Part shown: piece after piece, positions 42,253 through 50,009 of the stretch | Layout of the letters: each line of letters starts with the position of its first letter | How positions within the stretch are numbered: the first letter of the stretch is position 1 | Assembly: GCF_007176755.1 (NCBI RefSeq) | Contig: NZ_BJTV01000010.1 | Coordinates: 124,001-188,000, forward strand | Reading direction: 5' to 3' | Length of the DNA: 64,000 nucleotides | From: Streptomyces sp. 1-11 | GTDB taxonomy: Bacteria; Actinomycetota; Actinomycetes; Streptomycetales; Streptomycetaceae | The notes under the pieces: generated by a model | Seen by the model: the letters and a program-made list of their open reading frames with translations, nothing else | Databases searched by the model: none | Told to the model about the DNA's origin: nothing | Made by a program: the position numbers and the translations under genes

Positions 42253-43395
42253 GTGCTGACGCCGCCCGAGGCTCCCCTCCCGCCGGCCTCCGGGGCCTGG
42301 CGGGAGGGGGACCCGCCGGGCCGTCGCCGGTGGTACGAGCACGCCGGGCCGCTGCCGTTGGAGGCGGGCGGTGAACTCCCGGACGCGCGCCTGGCGTTCG
42401 AGACCTGGGGGCGGCTCGCCGACGACCGCTCCAACGCGGTGCTGGTGCTGCACGCGCTGACCGGCGACAGCCACGCCGCCGGCGACGCCGCACCCGGTCA
42501 CCCCACCCCCGGCTGGTGGGACGGGCTCATCGGCCCGGGACGCGCCCTCGACACGGACCGCTGGTTCGTCGTGGCGCCGAACGCGCTCGGCGGCTGCCAG
42601 GGCAGCACCGGGCCCTCGTCACGCGCGCCGGACGGACGCCCCTGGGGCGGCCGCTTCCCCTTCCTGACGCAGCGCGACCAGGTGGCGGCCGAGGCCGGCC
42701 TGGCCGACCGGCTGGGCATAGACCGCTGGGCGCTGGTGGCCGGCGGGTCGATGGGCGGCATGCGCGCACTGGAGTGGGCCGTGTCGTATCCGGAACGCAC
42801 CCGGGCCCTCCTGGTGCTCGCCACGGCGGCCGCGGCGAGCGCGGAACAGATCGCGTGGGCGGCCGTCCAGCTGCACGCCGTGCGCGCGGACCCGCACTGG
42901 CGCGGCGGCGACTACCACGACGCCGGTCCCGGACTCGGCCCGCACGCGGGACTCGGCCTGGCCCGCCGCCTCGCCCACGTCACCTACCGCAGCGAACCGG
43001 AGCTCCGGGACCGCTTCGGCCGCGCGCCGCAGGGTGCCGAGGACCCCTGGCGCGGCGGCCGGTACCGGGTCGAGTCCTACCTCGACCACCACGCCGCCAA
43101 GCTGGTGCACCGCTTCGACGCGGGCAGTTACGTCACCCTGACGGAGGCCATGAACAGTCATGACGTCGGCCGTGGCCGGGGCGGTGTCCGCGCCGCCCTC
43201 GGCCGTGTGAGGGCCAGGACGCTCGTGGCCGGCGTCGACTCCGACCGGCTCTACCCGCTGTCCCAGCAGGCCGAACTGGCGGCCGGCATCCCCACCGCGG
43301 ACCACCTGCGGGTGATCGGGTCCCCGCGCGGCCACGACGGCTTCCTCACCGAGGTGGAGCAGGTCGGCGCGCTGGTGGGAGAACTTCTCGGGTAG
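42253..43395 (+). CDS. metX: Homoserine O-acetyltransferase
   Basis: 380 residues, alpha/beta-hydrolase fold. Catalytic Ser166 lies in G-G-S-M-G-G-M, Asp in G-V-D-S-D-R-L-Y-P and His in R-G-H-D-G-F. G-C-Q-G-S-T-G-P-S is a further family block. It transfers acetyl from acetyl-CoA to homoserine, the activated substrate for MetY. GTG 42253 starts 5 bases after metY, so the two form a methionine operon under the leader peptide. Confidence 0.95.
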   Translation: MLTPPEAPLPPASGAWREGDPPGRRRWYEHAGPLPLEAGGELPDARLAFETWGRLADDRSNAVLVLHALTGDSHAAGDAAPGHPTPGWWDGLIGPGRALDTDRWFVVAPNALGGCQGSTGPSSRAPDGRPWGGRFPFLTQRDQVAAEAGLADRLGIDRWALVAGGSMGGMRALEWAVSYPERTRALLVLATAAAASAEQIAWAAVQLHAVRADPHWRGGDYHDAGPGLGPHAGLGLARRLAHVTYRSEPELRDRFGRAPQGAEDPWRGGRYRVESYLDHHAAKLVHRFDAGSYVTLTEAMNSHDVGRGRGGVRAALGRVRARTLVAGVDSDRLYPLSQQAELAAGIPTADHLRVIGSPRGHDGFLTEVEQVGALVGELLG

Positions 43396-43433
43396 GGCCG
43401 GACCCCGGCGGGTCCGGCCCGTCCGCGTTCAGC

Positions 43434-43574
43434 TCACCGGCGCTGCCACTCCTCGGCCGGGAGCCGGTAGGAGCGCACGCGGTCCTCGTGGTCGTGGGTG
43501 ATGGTGGTGACGACCGGCTCGTCCGCTCCGGTGGCCTCCGGGAGTCGTTCGAGGCAGGGGCCTTGCCCGGCCAT
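43434..43574 (-). CDS. Small hypothetical protein, 46 residues
   Basis: A coherent short frame with balanced composition: it begins M-A-G-Q-G-P-C-L-E-R, has V-V-T-T-I-T-H-D-H-E-D-R-V in the middle and ends R-L-P-A-E-E-W-Q-R-R. TAGGGAAG stands directly before the ATG, which is also one arm of the palindrome shared with the divergent desulfurisation gene. That position suggests sulfur-linked control. I do not recognise the family. Confidence 0.5.
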   Translation of the reverse strand: MAGQGPCLERLPEATGADEPVVTTITHDHEDRVRSYRLPAEEWQRR

Positions 43575-43608
43575 CTTCCCTATAATTCCTATCGATTTAC
43601 TAGGGAAG
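43575..43608. promoter_or_regulatory. Palindrome CTTCCCTA-N18-TAGGGAAG
   Basis: Perfect 8-bp arms around an 18-base AT-rich centre that itself contains TTCCTA. It lies between the small divergent gene and the SfnB-like gene. A related palindrome occurs at 45072-45101 before the sulfonate-binding-protein leader peptide. Confidence 0.6.
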
Positions 43609-43784
43609 CGTTGACGTGCCCCCGGCGGGATGCGCAGGATGATGTACGCACCGTCCACGCGGCGGCCGTTCGCCCGTCGTCCGCGCGCCGGGTGCGAGGC
43701 ACCCGGCCGGCCCGGCGGCACGGGCGGCCGGCCGAGGCCGTCGCCGCCCGGCAGTTCGCCGTCGACTTCGAGGAGACCTCCACC

Positions 43785-45014
43785 ATGGGCGTTGCCACCG
43801 CGCCGGCCGGCCCCCTCGCGGACGCGGACCTGACCGGGCCCGGCCGTGCGCACTGGCTGCGCGTGGCGCGCGAGTCGGCGGACGACCTGGCCACGGACGC
43901 GGTGGCCCGCGAGCAGGCGGGCAAGCCCCCGCTGGACGAGGTGTCCCGGCTGCGCGAGGCGGGCCTGCTGACACTCCTCGTGCCCGCCGGGTCGGGCGGA
44001 GGCGGCGCGGACTGGCCCACGGCCTACGCCGTGGTCCGGGAGATCGCCACGGCCGACGCCGCGATCGGCCAACTCCTGGCCGGCCACTACTTCCTGTCGT
44101 GGAGCGCCCGGTTCCTCGCCGAGCCCGCCCACGCCGCCCGGCTCGAGCGGCAGTGCGCGGCGGAGCAGTGGTGCTGGGGCGGCGGACTGGCCGGGCAGGA
44201 CGTACCGCTGACGCTGGCCAGGGCGCGCGGCGGCCAGGTGCTCGACGGACGGCAGAGCTACGCCACCGGCGTCCTGGTCGCCGACCGCCTCGCCGTGCGG
44301 GCCGTGCGGGCCGACACCGGCGAACCGCTGGCCGTCGTCGTCGATCCGGCCCGCCACGGGGTCGGCACCGGCGGCGACGCCGACGCCTTCGGCCAGCGCC
44401 TCGCAGCGGGCGGGAGCGTGGAGTTCGACGCGGTGCCGGTCACCCCCGACGACGTGCTGGGTTCCCTGTCCGTGGACGAGGACGACCTGTCGCCCGTGAC
44501 CGCCATGGCGTCACCGGTCGGGCGCCTCCTCTCCGTCCAGCTCCGCCTCGGCATGGCCGAAGGAGTGCTCGCCGAAGCGCGGGAGTACAGCAGGGCGGGC
44601 CACGCGCACCGGCACGCCGCCCGGCCGGCCGGCGCCCCCCAGGACCCGCACGCACTGGCCGCCTACGGGGAGCTCACCGTCCTGACCCGCTCCGCGTCCG
44701 CGCTCGCGGACCAGGCGCTGGAGGCCGTGCACGCCGGGCTGGCACGCGGCGAGGACCTCACCTACGACGAGTACGCGGACGTCTCCGTCCTCGTCGCCAT
44801 GGCCGAAGCCGCCTCCTCCCGGGCCGCGCAGGAGTCCACCGCCCGCGCCCTCGACATCGTCGGCGCCCGCTCCGCGTCCATGCGGCTCGGCTTCGACCGC
44901 TTCTGGCGCAACGCCCGTACCCACACCCTGTACGAGCCGGTCGGGCCCCGGCTCCGCGAGGTGGGGGACTACTTCCTCAACGGCACGCATCCGCCGTTCG
45001 TCCTGCCCGTCTGA
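43785..45014 (+). CDS. SfnB/DszC-like flavin-dependent desulfurisation oxidoreductase
   Basis: 409 residues in the acyl-CoA dehydrogenase fold. Landmarks are L-R-E-A-G-L-L-T-L-L-V-P in the amino helical domain, R-Q-S-Y-A-T-G in the middle beta-domain, and the last helices with D-I-V-G-A-R-S-A-S and F-W-R-N-A-R-T-H-T-L. The acyl-CoA catalytic Glu is not evident, while R-N-x-R-T-H near the end is typical of the DszC/SfnB group, which oxidises organosulfur compounds using reduced flavin. ATG 43785 follows GAGGAGACCTCCACC. It is flanked by sulfur-type regulatory elements and sulfonate-uptake genes. Confidence 0.85.
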   Translation: MGVATAPAGPLADADLTGPGRAHWLRVARESADDLATDAVAREQAGKPPLDEVSRLREAGLLTLLVPAGSGGGGADWPTAYAVVREIATADAAIGQLLAGHYFLSWSARFLAEPAHAARLERQCAAEQWCWGGGLAGQDVPLTLARARGGQVLDGRQSYATGVLVADRLAVRAVRADTGEPLAVVVDPARHGVGTGGDADAFGQRLAAGGSVEFDAVPVTPDDVLGSLSVDEDDLSPVTAMASPVGRLLSVQLRLGMAEGVLAEAREYSRAGHAHRHAARPAGAPQDPHALAAYGELTVLTRSASALADQALEAVHAGLARGEDLTYDEYADVSVLVAMAEAASSRAAQESTARALDIVGARSASMRLGFDRFWRNARTHTLYEPVGPRLREVGDYFLNGTHPPFVLPV

Positions 45015-45071
45015 CCGCCGCCGTCCATCATGCGAACACCCTCTTGGGGCGGACGCCTCCTTCTGCCACGA

Positions 45072-45101
45072 TCCCTAGCAACCAGGTAGGAAAGCTAGGG
45101 A
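45072..45101. promoter_or_regulatory. Palindrome TCCCTAG-N16-CTAGGGA
   Basis: Perfect 7-bp arms around a 16-base centre containing GGTAGGAAAG. It resembles the palindrome at 43575-43608 and lies 16 bases before the leader peptide of the sulfonate-binding-protein gene. Confidence 0.55.
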
Positions 45102-45116
45102 AGACGGGGTGGGGTC

Positions 45117-45218
45117 ATGAGGCCGGCGAACCGCGCGCTCCTGACGCCGCCCCCGCTGACCTCGCGCCGGCACATCGACTTCGGCCGCACGTCCAGCGCC
45201 ATCTGTCGGCCCGTCTGA
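45117..45218 (+). CDS. Cysteine-attenuator leader peptide before the sulfonate-binding protein
   Basis: 33 codons. The core S-R-R-H-I-D-F-G-R-T-S-S-A-I-C-R matches the actinomycete sulfur leader peptide pattern almost perfectly, with the single Cys codon four residues before the stop. GGGGTGGGGTC precedes the ATG. It lies 235 bases upstream of the binding-protein gene. The gap between them holds GC-rich inverted segments but no hairpin I can assign with confidence. Confidence 0.8.
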   Translation: MRPANRALLTPPPLTSRRHIDFGRTSSAICRPV

Positions 45219-45453
45219 GCCGTCCGCGGACCGCGCCGCTCCCGGCGGGCGGTCCGCCGCCGCCCGGTCCGCCCGCCACCGCGCCCGCTCCGGGGTCCGG
45301 AAACGCCCGTTCCGCCGCCGCGGGCCGGCGAGCCGAGCACCCGCGCCCGGCCGCGTTCGGCCCTCGCGGCACCACGTGCGCAGCCGGCTTCGCGCGGCCC
45401 GTGTCACCACGTCCGCAGCTCCCCGCACACCCCTTCGCCGAGAGGACACCTCC

Positions 45454-46560
45454 GTGTCTGCCGCAAGACCGCTCACCACCCTGCGCACCATCGCCGTCGT
45501 AGCGGCGCTCCCCGTCCTGCTGACCGCCTGCGGGTACGGTTCCGACTCCACCGACGACGGGAAGAAGACCGCGGTCGCGGCGGGCGCGAAGAAGCTCTCC
45601 GCCGACGAGGTGAAGATCGGCTACTTCCCGAACCTCACGCACGCCACCGCACTGGTGGGCGTGCAGGAGGGCCTGTTCCAGAAGGAGCTCGGCGGCACCA
45701 CGATCAAGACCTCCACCTTCAACGCCGGCCCTTCGGAGATCGAGGCGCTCAACGCCGGGTCCATCGACATCGGCTGGATCGGCCCCTCCCCCGCCATCAA
45801 CGGCTACACCAAGTCCAAGGGCAAGAACCTGCGGATCATCGGCGGTTCGGCCTCCGGCGGCGTGAAGCTGGTCGTGAACCCGAAGAAGATCAAGTCCCTG
45901 AAGGACGTCAAGGGCAAGAAGATCGCCACGCCGCAGCTCGGCAACACCCAGGACGTCGCCTTCCTCAACTGGATCGCCCAGCAGGGCTGGAAGGTCGACG
46001 CCGAGAGCGGCAAGGGCGACGTCTCCGTCGTCCGCACCGACAACAAGATCACGCCGGACGCCTACAAGTCCGGCTCCATCGACGGCGCCTGGGTGCCCGA
46101 GCCGACGGCGTCCAAGCTGGTCGCCGAGGGCGGCAAGGTGCTGCTGGACGAGTCGACGCTGTGGCCCGGCAAGAAGTTCGTGATCACGAACATCATCGTG
46201 TCGCAGAAGTTCCTCAAGGAGCACCCGGACGTCGTCGAGGCCGTGCTGCGCGGCTCGGTGCGGACGAACGAGTGGATCAACGCCAACCCCGGCGAGGCTA
46301 AGGCGTCCGCCAACAAGGCACTGGAGAAGCTGTCGAGCAAGGCGCTGCCCGCCGATGTCATCGACCCGGCCTGGAAGTCCATCGCCTTCCTCGACGACCC
46401 GCTGGCCTCCACCCTCGACGCCGAGGCGCGGCACGCGGTGACGGCGGGCCTGCTGGACAAGCCGGACCTGAAGGGCATCTACGACCTCGCCCCGCTCAAC
46501 AAGGTCCTCAAGGCCGAGGGCAAGGGCCCGATCGACGCCGCCGGCCTCGGCACCGAGTAA
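45454..46560 (+). CDS. Aliphatic sulfonate ABC transporter substrate-binding lipoprotein
   Basis: 368 residues. A short signal peptide ends in the lipobox L-L-T-A-C-G (about residue 25). The mature protein is of the NMT1/SsuA type: K-I-G-Y-F-P-N-L-T-H-A-T-A-L-V-G at the first strand, A-G-P-S-E-I-E-A-L-N-A-G-S-I-D-I-G in the first ligand loop, and W-V-P-E-P-T-A-S near the hinge. It should bind sulfonates or taurine outside the membrane. GTG 45454 has GAGAGGACACCTCC before it. No ATPase or permease gene follows, so it must work with components encoded elsewhere. Confidence 0.9.
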   Translation: MSAARPLTTLRTIAVVAALPVLLTACGYGSDSTDDGKKTAVAAGAKKLSADEVKIGYFPNLTHATALVGVQEGLFQKELGGTTIKTSTFNAGPSEIEALNAGSIDIGWIGPSPAINGYTKSKGKNLRIIGGSASGGVKLVVNPKKIKSLKDVKGKKIATPQLGNTQDVAFLNWIAQQGWKVDAESGKGDVSVVRTDNKITPDAYKSGSIDGAWVPEPTASKLVAEGGKVLLDESTLWPGKKFVITNIIVSQKFLKEHPDVVEAVLRGSVRTNEWINANPGEAKASANKALEKLSSKALPADVIDPAWKSIAFLDDPLASTLDAEARHAVTAGLLDKPDLKGIYDLAPLNKVLKAEGKGPIDAAGLGTE

Positions 46561-46631
46561 CGCCGCCCGCGGCGGTTCCGCGCCACCCGGCCGGGTCCTG
46601 CCGTCTTAGGGGCCGCACCACCTCACAGGAA

Positions 46632-46645
46632 TACCCCCCGGGGTA
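46632..46645. promoter_or_regulatory. CsoR/CstR-type operator 1
   Basis: TACCCC-CC-GGGGTA is a G/C-tract palindrome of the type bound by CsoR-family repressors, including the persulfide sensor CstR. It lies 57 bases before the MBL-rhodanese start. Confidence 0.7.
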
Positions 46646-46666
46646 CTCGTGTTACGTTGGAACACA

Positions 46667-46680
46667 TACCCGGGGGGGTA
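46667..46680. promoter_or_regulatory. CsoR/CstR-type operator 2
   Basis: TACCC-GGGG-GGGTA, a second palindrome of the same kind starting 35 bases after the first, and 21 bases before the MBL-rhodanese start. Confidence 0.7.
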
Positions 46681-46701
46681 ATCTCTGGAAGGGACATCTC
46701 C

Positions 46702-48060
46702 GTGTTCTTCGTCGACACCATCGAGCTCGAGGGGCTGGGCAACCGCCACTACCTGGCCGGCGGCCGGGAGACGGCCGTGGCGGTGGACCCGCCGCGCGAC
46801 TTCGATCAGGTCCTGGCGGCGGCCGCCCGGCGCGGGGTGCGGATCTCGCACGTGGTGGAGACCCACATCCACAACGACTACGTCACCGGCGGCCTCGAAC
46901 TGGCCCGGGTGACGGGAGCGACCTACCTGGTGCCGGGCGGGGCGGACGTGTCGTTCGCCCGGGTGCCGGTGCGCGACGGCGACACCGTCACCGTCGACAG
47001 CGGCCTCGAACTGCGCGCCGTGGCCACGCCCGGCCATACCCCGCACCACACCTCCTACGTGCTGAGCGAGGACGGCGTACCGGTGGCCGCGTTCACCGGC
47101 GGGTCGCTTCTGATCGGCACGGTGGGCCGCCCCGACCTGGTCGAGCCCCGCCTGACCGAGCGGCTGGCGCGTGCGCAGCACGCCTCGGCCCACCGGCTCG
47201 CGGCCGAGCTGCCGGACGAGACGCCGGTGCTGCCCACGCACGGCTTCGGCAGCTTCTGCTCCTCGGCGCAGGCGGAGGGCGACGCCACCACGATCGGCAA
47301 GGAGAAGGCCGTCAACGCGGCGCTCACGCAGGACGTGGACTCCTTCGTCGCGGACCTGCTCGCCGGTCTCGAGGACGTCCCCGCCTACTACGCGCACATG
47401 GGTCCGGCCAACGCCGCCGGTCCGGCTCCGGTCGACCTCACTCCCCCGGCCGTCGCGGACGCCGACGAGATCGCCGCCCGGCTCGCGGCCGGTGAGTGGG
47501 TGGTGGACCTGCGCAACCGGGTCGCGTTCGCGCGCGGCCACGTCGCCGGCTCCTTCAACTTCGAGGCGGACGGCAAGATCGCCACCTATCTGGCCTGGAT
47601 GATCCCGTGGGGCAAGCCGGTCACCCTGCTCGCCGAGTCCCCCGAGCAGCTCGCCGCCGCCCAGCGGGAGCTGGTCCGGGTGGGCATCGACCGGCCCGCC
47701 GCCGCGGCGACGGGCACGCCCGAGCAGTGGGTGCCCGAGGGCGGCCGGCCGGTGTCCTTCCCCCGCTCCACCTTCGCCGGCCTGGCCGAGCGCGGCACGG
47801 ACGGCGTGGTCGTGCTGGACGTGCGCCGGGACTCCGAGCGGGCCGGCGGACACATCGAGGGTTCGGTGCACATCCCGGTCCACGAGCTGCACAAGCGGCT
47901 CGCCGAGGTACCGGCGGGCACCGTCTGGGTGCACTGCGCCGGCGGAATGCGAGCCGCCATCGCCGCCTCGCTGCTCGACGCCGCCGGGCGGGACGTCGTG
48001 GCCGTGGACGACGGCTTCGACGCCGCCGCCCCCGCCGGGCTGACCGTGGTCACCGGCTGA
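46702..48060 (+). CDS. MBL-fold persulfide dioxygenase-rhodanese fusion (CstB-like)
   Basis: 452 residues. The metallo-beta-lactamase domain (1-240) has T-H-I-H-N-D-Y (His55, His57, Asp59) and A-T-P-G-H-T-P-H-H for the single iron site. A middle rhodanese-like domain lacks the cysteine (L-L-A-E-S in its place). The carboxyl rhodanese (about 350-450) has its active Cys in V-W-V-H-C-A-G-G-M-R. This is the plan of CstB, which oxidises low-molecular-weight persulfides to thiosulfate and sulfite. GTG 46702 follows GGAAGGGACATCTCC. Two CsoR/CstR-type operators precede it. Confidence 0.92.
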   Translation: MFFVDTIELEGLGNRHYLAGGRETAVAVDPPRDFDQVLAAAARRGVRISHVVETHIHNDYVTGGLELARVTGATYLVPGGADVSFARVPVRDGDTVTVDSGLELRAVATPGHTPHHTSYVLSEDGVPVAAFTGGSLLIGTVGRPDLVEPRLTERLARAQHASAHRLAAELPDETPVLPTHGFGSFCSSAQAEGDATTIGKEKAVNAALTQDVDSFVADLLAGLEDVPAYYAHMGPANAAGPAPVDLTPPAVADADEIAARLAAGEWVVDLRNRVAFARGHVAGSFNFEADGKIATYLAWMIPWGKPVTLLAESPEQLAAAQRELVRVGIDRPAAAATGTPEQWVPEGGRPVSFPRSTFAGLAERGTDGVVVLDVRRDSERAGGHIEGSVHIPVHELHKRLAEVPAGTVWVHCAGGMRAAIAASLLDAAGRDVVAVDDGFDAAAPAGLTVVTG

Positions 48061-48106
48061 CCGGCCCTGGCACCCACCCCCATTCGACTTTCCGAGAGGT
48101 TGTGTG

Positions 48107-48472
48107 ATGTTCCTCTTCCGTAGCGGCGACCACCGCGTCACCGTGGACGAGGCCCACCGGCGCACCCAGGGCCCCGAGGCCCCGGCCGTCCTGCTGGACG
48201 TGCGCGAGCGGGACGAGTGGAACGCCGGGCACGCGCCCGGCGCGGTCCTCGCGCCGCTGTCCCGGCTGACCGCCGGGGCGGCGCTGCCGGCCGCCGCCCG
48301 GCAGCGGCCCCTGGTGGTGATCTGCCGCAGCGGGCACCGCTCGCGGCGGGCCGCCGAGCTGCTCGCCCAAGGGGGCGCCGAGGCGGTGGACGTCAAGGGC
48401 GGCATGAAGGCGTGGGCCGCCGCCGGGCATCCGGTCGTCGACGAACGCGGGAACCACGGATCGATAGCATGA
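48107..48472 (+). CDS. Single-domain rhodanese sulfurtransferase
   Basis: 121 residues. The active Cys sits in V-V-I-C-R-S-G-H-R-S-R, a loop with the basic residues of thiosulfate and persulfide sulfurtransferases; V-L-L-D-V-R-E-R-D-E-W is the CH2A-like motif. It transfers persulfide sulfur in the cytosol. ATG 48107 stands 7 bases after GAGAGG. It lies 46 bases after the fusion gene and overlaps the exporter start by 4 bases. Confidence 0.93.
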   Translation: MFLFRSGDHRVTVDEAHRRTQGPEAPAVLLDVRERDEWNAGHAPGAVLAPLSRLTAGAALPAAARQRPLVVICRSGHRSRRAAELLAQGGAEAVDVKGGMKAWAAAGHPVVDERGNHGSIA

Positions 48473-49212
48473 CCGCCCTGCTCCTCGCGCTCGTCGCCGG
48501 CGCCGTCGTCGGCCTGGCCCTCGGCGGGCTGGGCGGTGGCGGCAGCGTCCTCGCGGTGCCCGCGCTGATCTACCTGCTCGGCCTCACCCCGGCGGAGGCG
48601 ACCACGGCCGCCCTGGTCATCGTCACCCTGACCTCGGTCACCGCCCTCGTGGGGCACGCCCGGGACGGCAACGTGTCCTGGCGCACCGGCCTGCTCTTCG
48701 CGGCGGCGGGCATCGTGCCCGCGATGATCGCCGGGGCCGCCGCCGGACACCTGCCCCAGGCCGTGCTGACCGCCGCCTTCTCCGTCGTCGCGGCGCTCGC
48801 CGCACTGCGTATGCTGCGTCCGGCCCGGACCGGCGCCACCGGGACGGTACGGCCCGCGAAGGCCGGCGCCGCCGGTGCCGGGCTCGGCGCGGTGACCGGG
48901 TTCCTCGGCGTCGGCGGCGGCTTCCTCGCCGTGCCGGCCCTGGTCGGTGTGCTGAGCCTGCCCATGCGCCGCGCCGTCGGCACCAGCCTGCTGGTCATCA
49001 CGGTCAACTCGCTGGCCGCGCTCGGGGCCCGGGCCGGCACCGGCACACAACTGGACTGGGCGGTCGTCGCCCCGTTCACCGCGGCGGCGATCCTCGGCGC
49101 CTGGGACGGCAAACGGCTCTCCAAGAAGATCAAGGGCCAGGCCCTGCAGCGTCTGTTCGCCTGCGTCCTGCTAGCCGTGGCCGCCCTGATGCTCCTCGAC
49201 GCGCTCCTGTGA
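48469..49212 (+). CDS. TauE/SafE-family sulfite exporter
   Basis: 247 residues with about eight membrane segments. It contains the internal duplication of the family: L-A-L-G-G-L-G-G-G-G-S-V-L-A-V-P-A-L in the first half and V-T-G-F-L-G-V-G-G-G-F-L-A-V-P-A-L in the second. It exports sulfite or sulfonate products. The ATG overlaps the rhodanese stop as ATGA, so it is translationally coupled. Removal of sulfite produced by the CstB-like enzyme is the natural role here. Confidence 0.92.
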   Translation: MTALLLALVAGAVVGLALGGLGGGGSVLAVPALIYLLGLTPAEATTAALVIVTLTSVTALVGHARDGNVSWRTGLLFAAAGIVPAMIAGAAAGHLPQAVLTAAFSVVAALAALRMLRPARTGATGTVRPAKAGAAGAGLGAVTGFLGVGGGFLAVPALVGVLSLPMRRAVGTSLLVITVNSLAALGARAGTGTQLDWAVVAPFTAAAILGAWDGKRLSKKIKGQALQRLFACVLLAVAALMLLDALL

Positions 49213-49313
49213 CCACGGCGGGACCCTCGGGCCCGGCCGTCACGGTCCTGCGCACCTCCACAGCAGTCCGGCCCCGGTACGGGGCACCTCCGCACACAAG
49301 GATGAGATCCACG

Positions 49314-49889
49314 ATGAACACCCCCGTCACCCTCGACCCCCAGCAGGCCGGCGACCGGCTGCACGAACTCACCGTCATCGACGTCCGCACTCCGGGCGAG
49401 TACGCCGGCGGCCACATTCCCGGCGCCCTCAACATCCCGCTCGACCAGCTCGGCCGGGCGCTGCCGGAGATCCGGGCCGCCGCCGGACGCGGCGAGGTCC
49501 TGATGGTCTGCGCCTCCGGCGCCCGCTCCGCCAACGCCTGCCGGACGCTCGCCGAGAACGGCGTGCGGGCCGCCACCCTCGTCGGCGGCACCGGCGCCTG
49601 GGCCGCCCAGGGCAACGCGCTCGCCCGCCCCGAGGGCGGCACCCGGGCGGTCTGGGGCATGGAGCGGCAGGTGCGCCTGGCCGCGGGCTCCGCGGTCCTG
49701 CTCGGGCTTGCGCTCGGCGAGTTCGTGCACCCCGCCTTCCGGCTGCTGTCCGCGGGCATCTCGGGCGGCCTGGTCTTCTCGGCCGTGACCAACACCTGCG
49801 GCATGGCCGCGCTGCTGGCCAAGCTGCCGCACAACCGGCCCCGCCAGGCCGACCTCGAGACGACGCTGGCCCGCCTGCGCGGCAACTGA
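49314..49889 (+). CDS. Membrane-anchored rhodanese with DUF2892 (YgaP-like)
   Basis: 191 residues. The rhodanese domain (1-105) has active Cys in V-L-M-V-C-A-S-G-A-R-S-A-N. After M-E-R-Q-V-R-L-A-A-G two hydrophobic segments form the DUF2892 membrane hairpin, as in E. coli YgaP. It may pass sulfane sulfur at the membrane. ATG 49314 is preferred over 49302, where AAGG touches the start codon. It is the last gene of the persulfide operon, 101 bases after the exporter. Confidence 0.9.
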   Translation: MNTPVTLDPQQAGDRLHELTVIDVRTPGEYAGGHIPGALNIPLDQLGRALPEIRAAAGRGEVLMVCASGARSANACRTLAENGVRAATLVGGTGAWAAQGNALARPEGGTRAVWGMERQVRLAAGSAVLLGLALGEFVHPAFRLLSAGISGGLVFSAVTNTCGMAALLAKLPHNRPRQADLETTLARLRGN

Positions 49890-49957
49890 CCGGGGCGGTC
49901 GCGAGCGGCACGCCGCGTGGCCGCCGGTGACGGTGCGCCGGTGCGGTTCCGCACGCG

Positions 49958-49994
49958 GCGAGGGGTGACCCCGGGAGCCGGGATCACCCCTCGC
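49958..49994. terminator. Bidirectional hairpin terminator
   Basis: GCGAGGGGTGA and TCACCCCTCGC are perfect 11-base outer arms, with CCCGG/CCGGG continuing the stem after one mismatch. It lies between convergent genes. Confidence 0.8.
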
Positions 49995-50009
49995 GCTTCG
50001 GCGGCCCCG

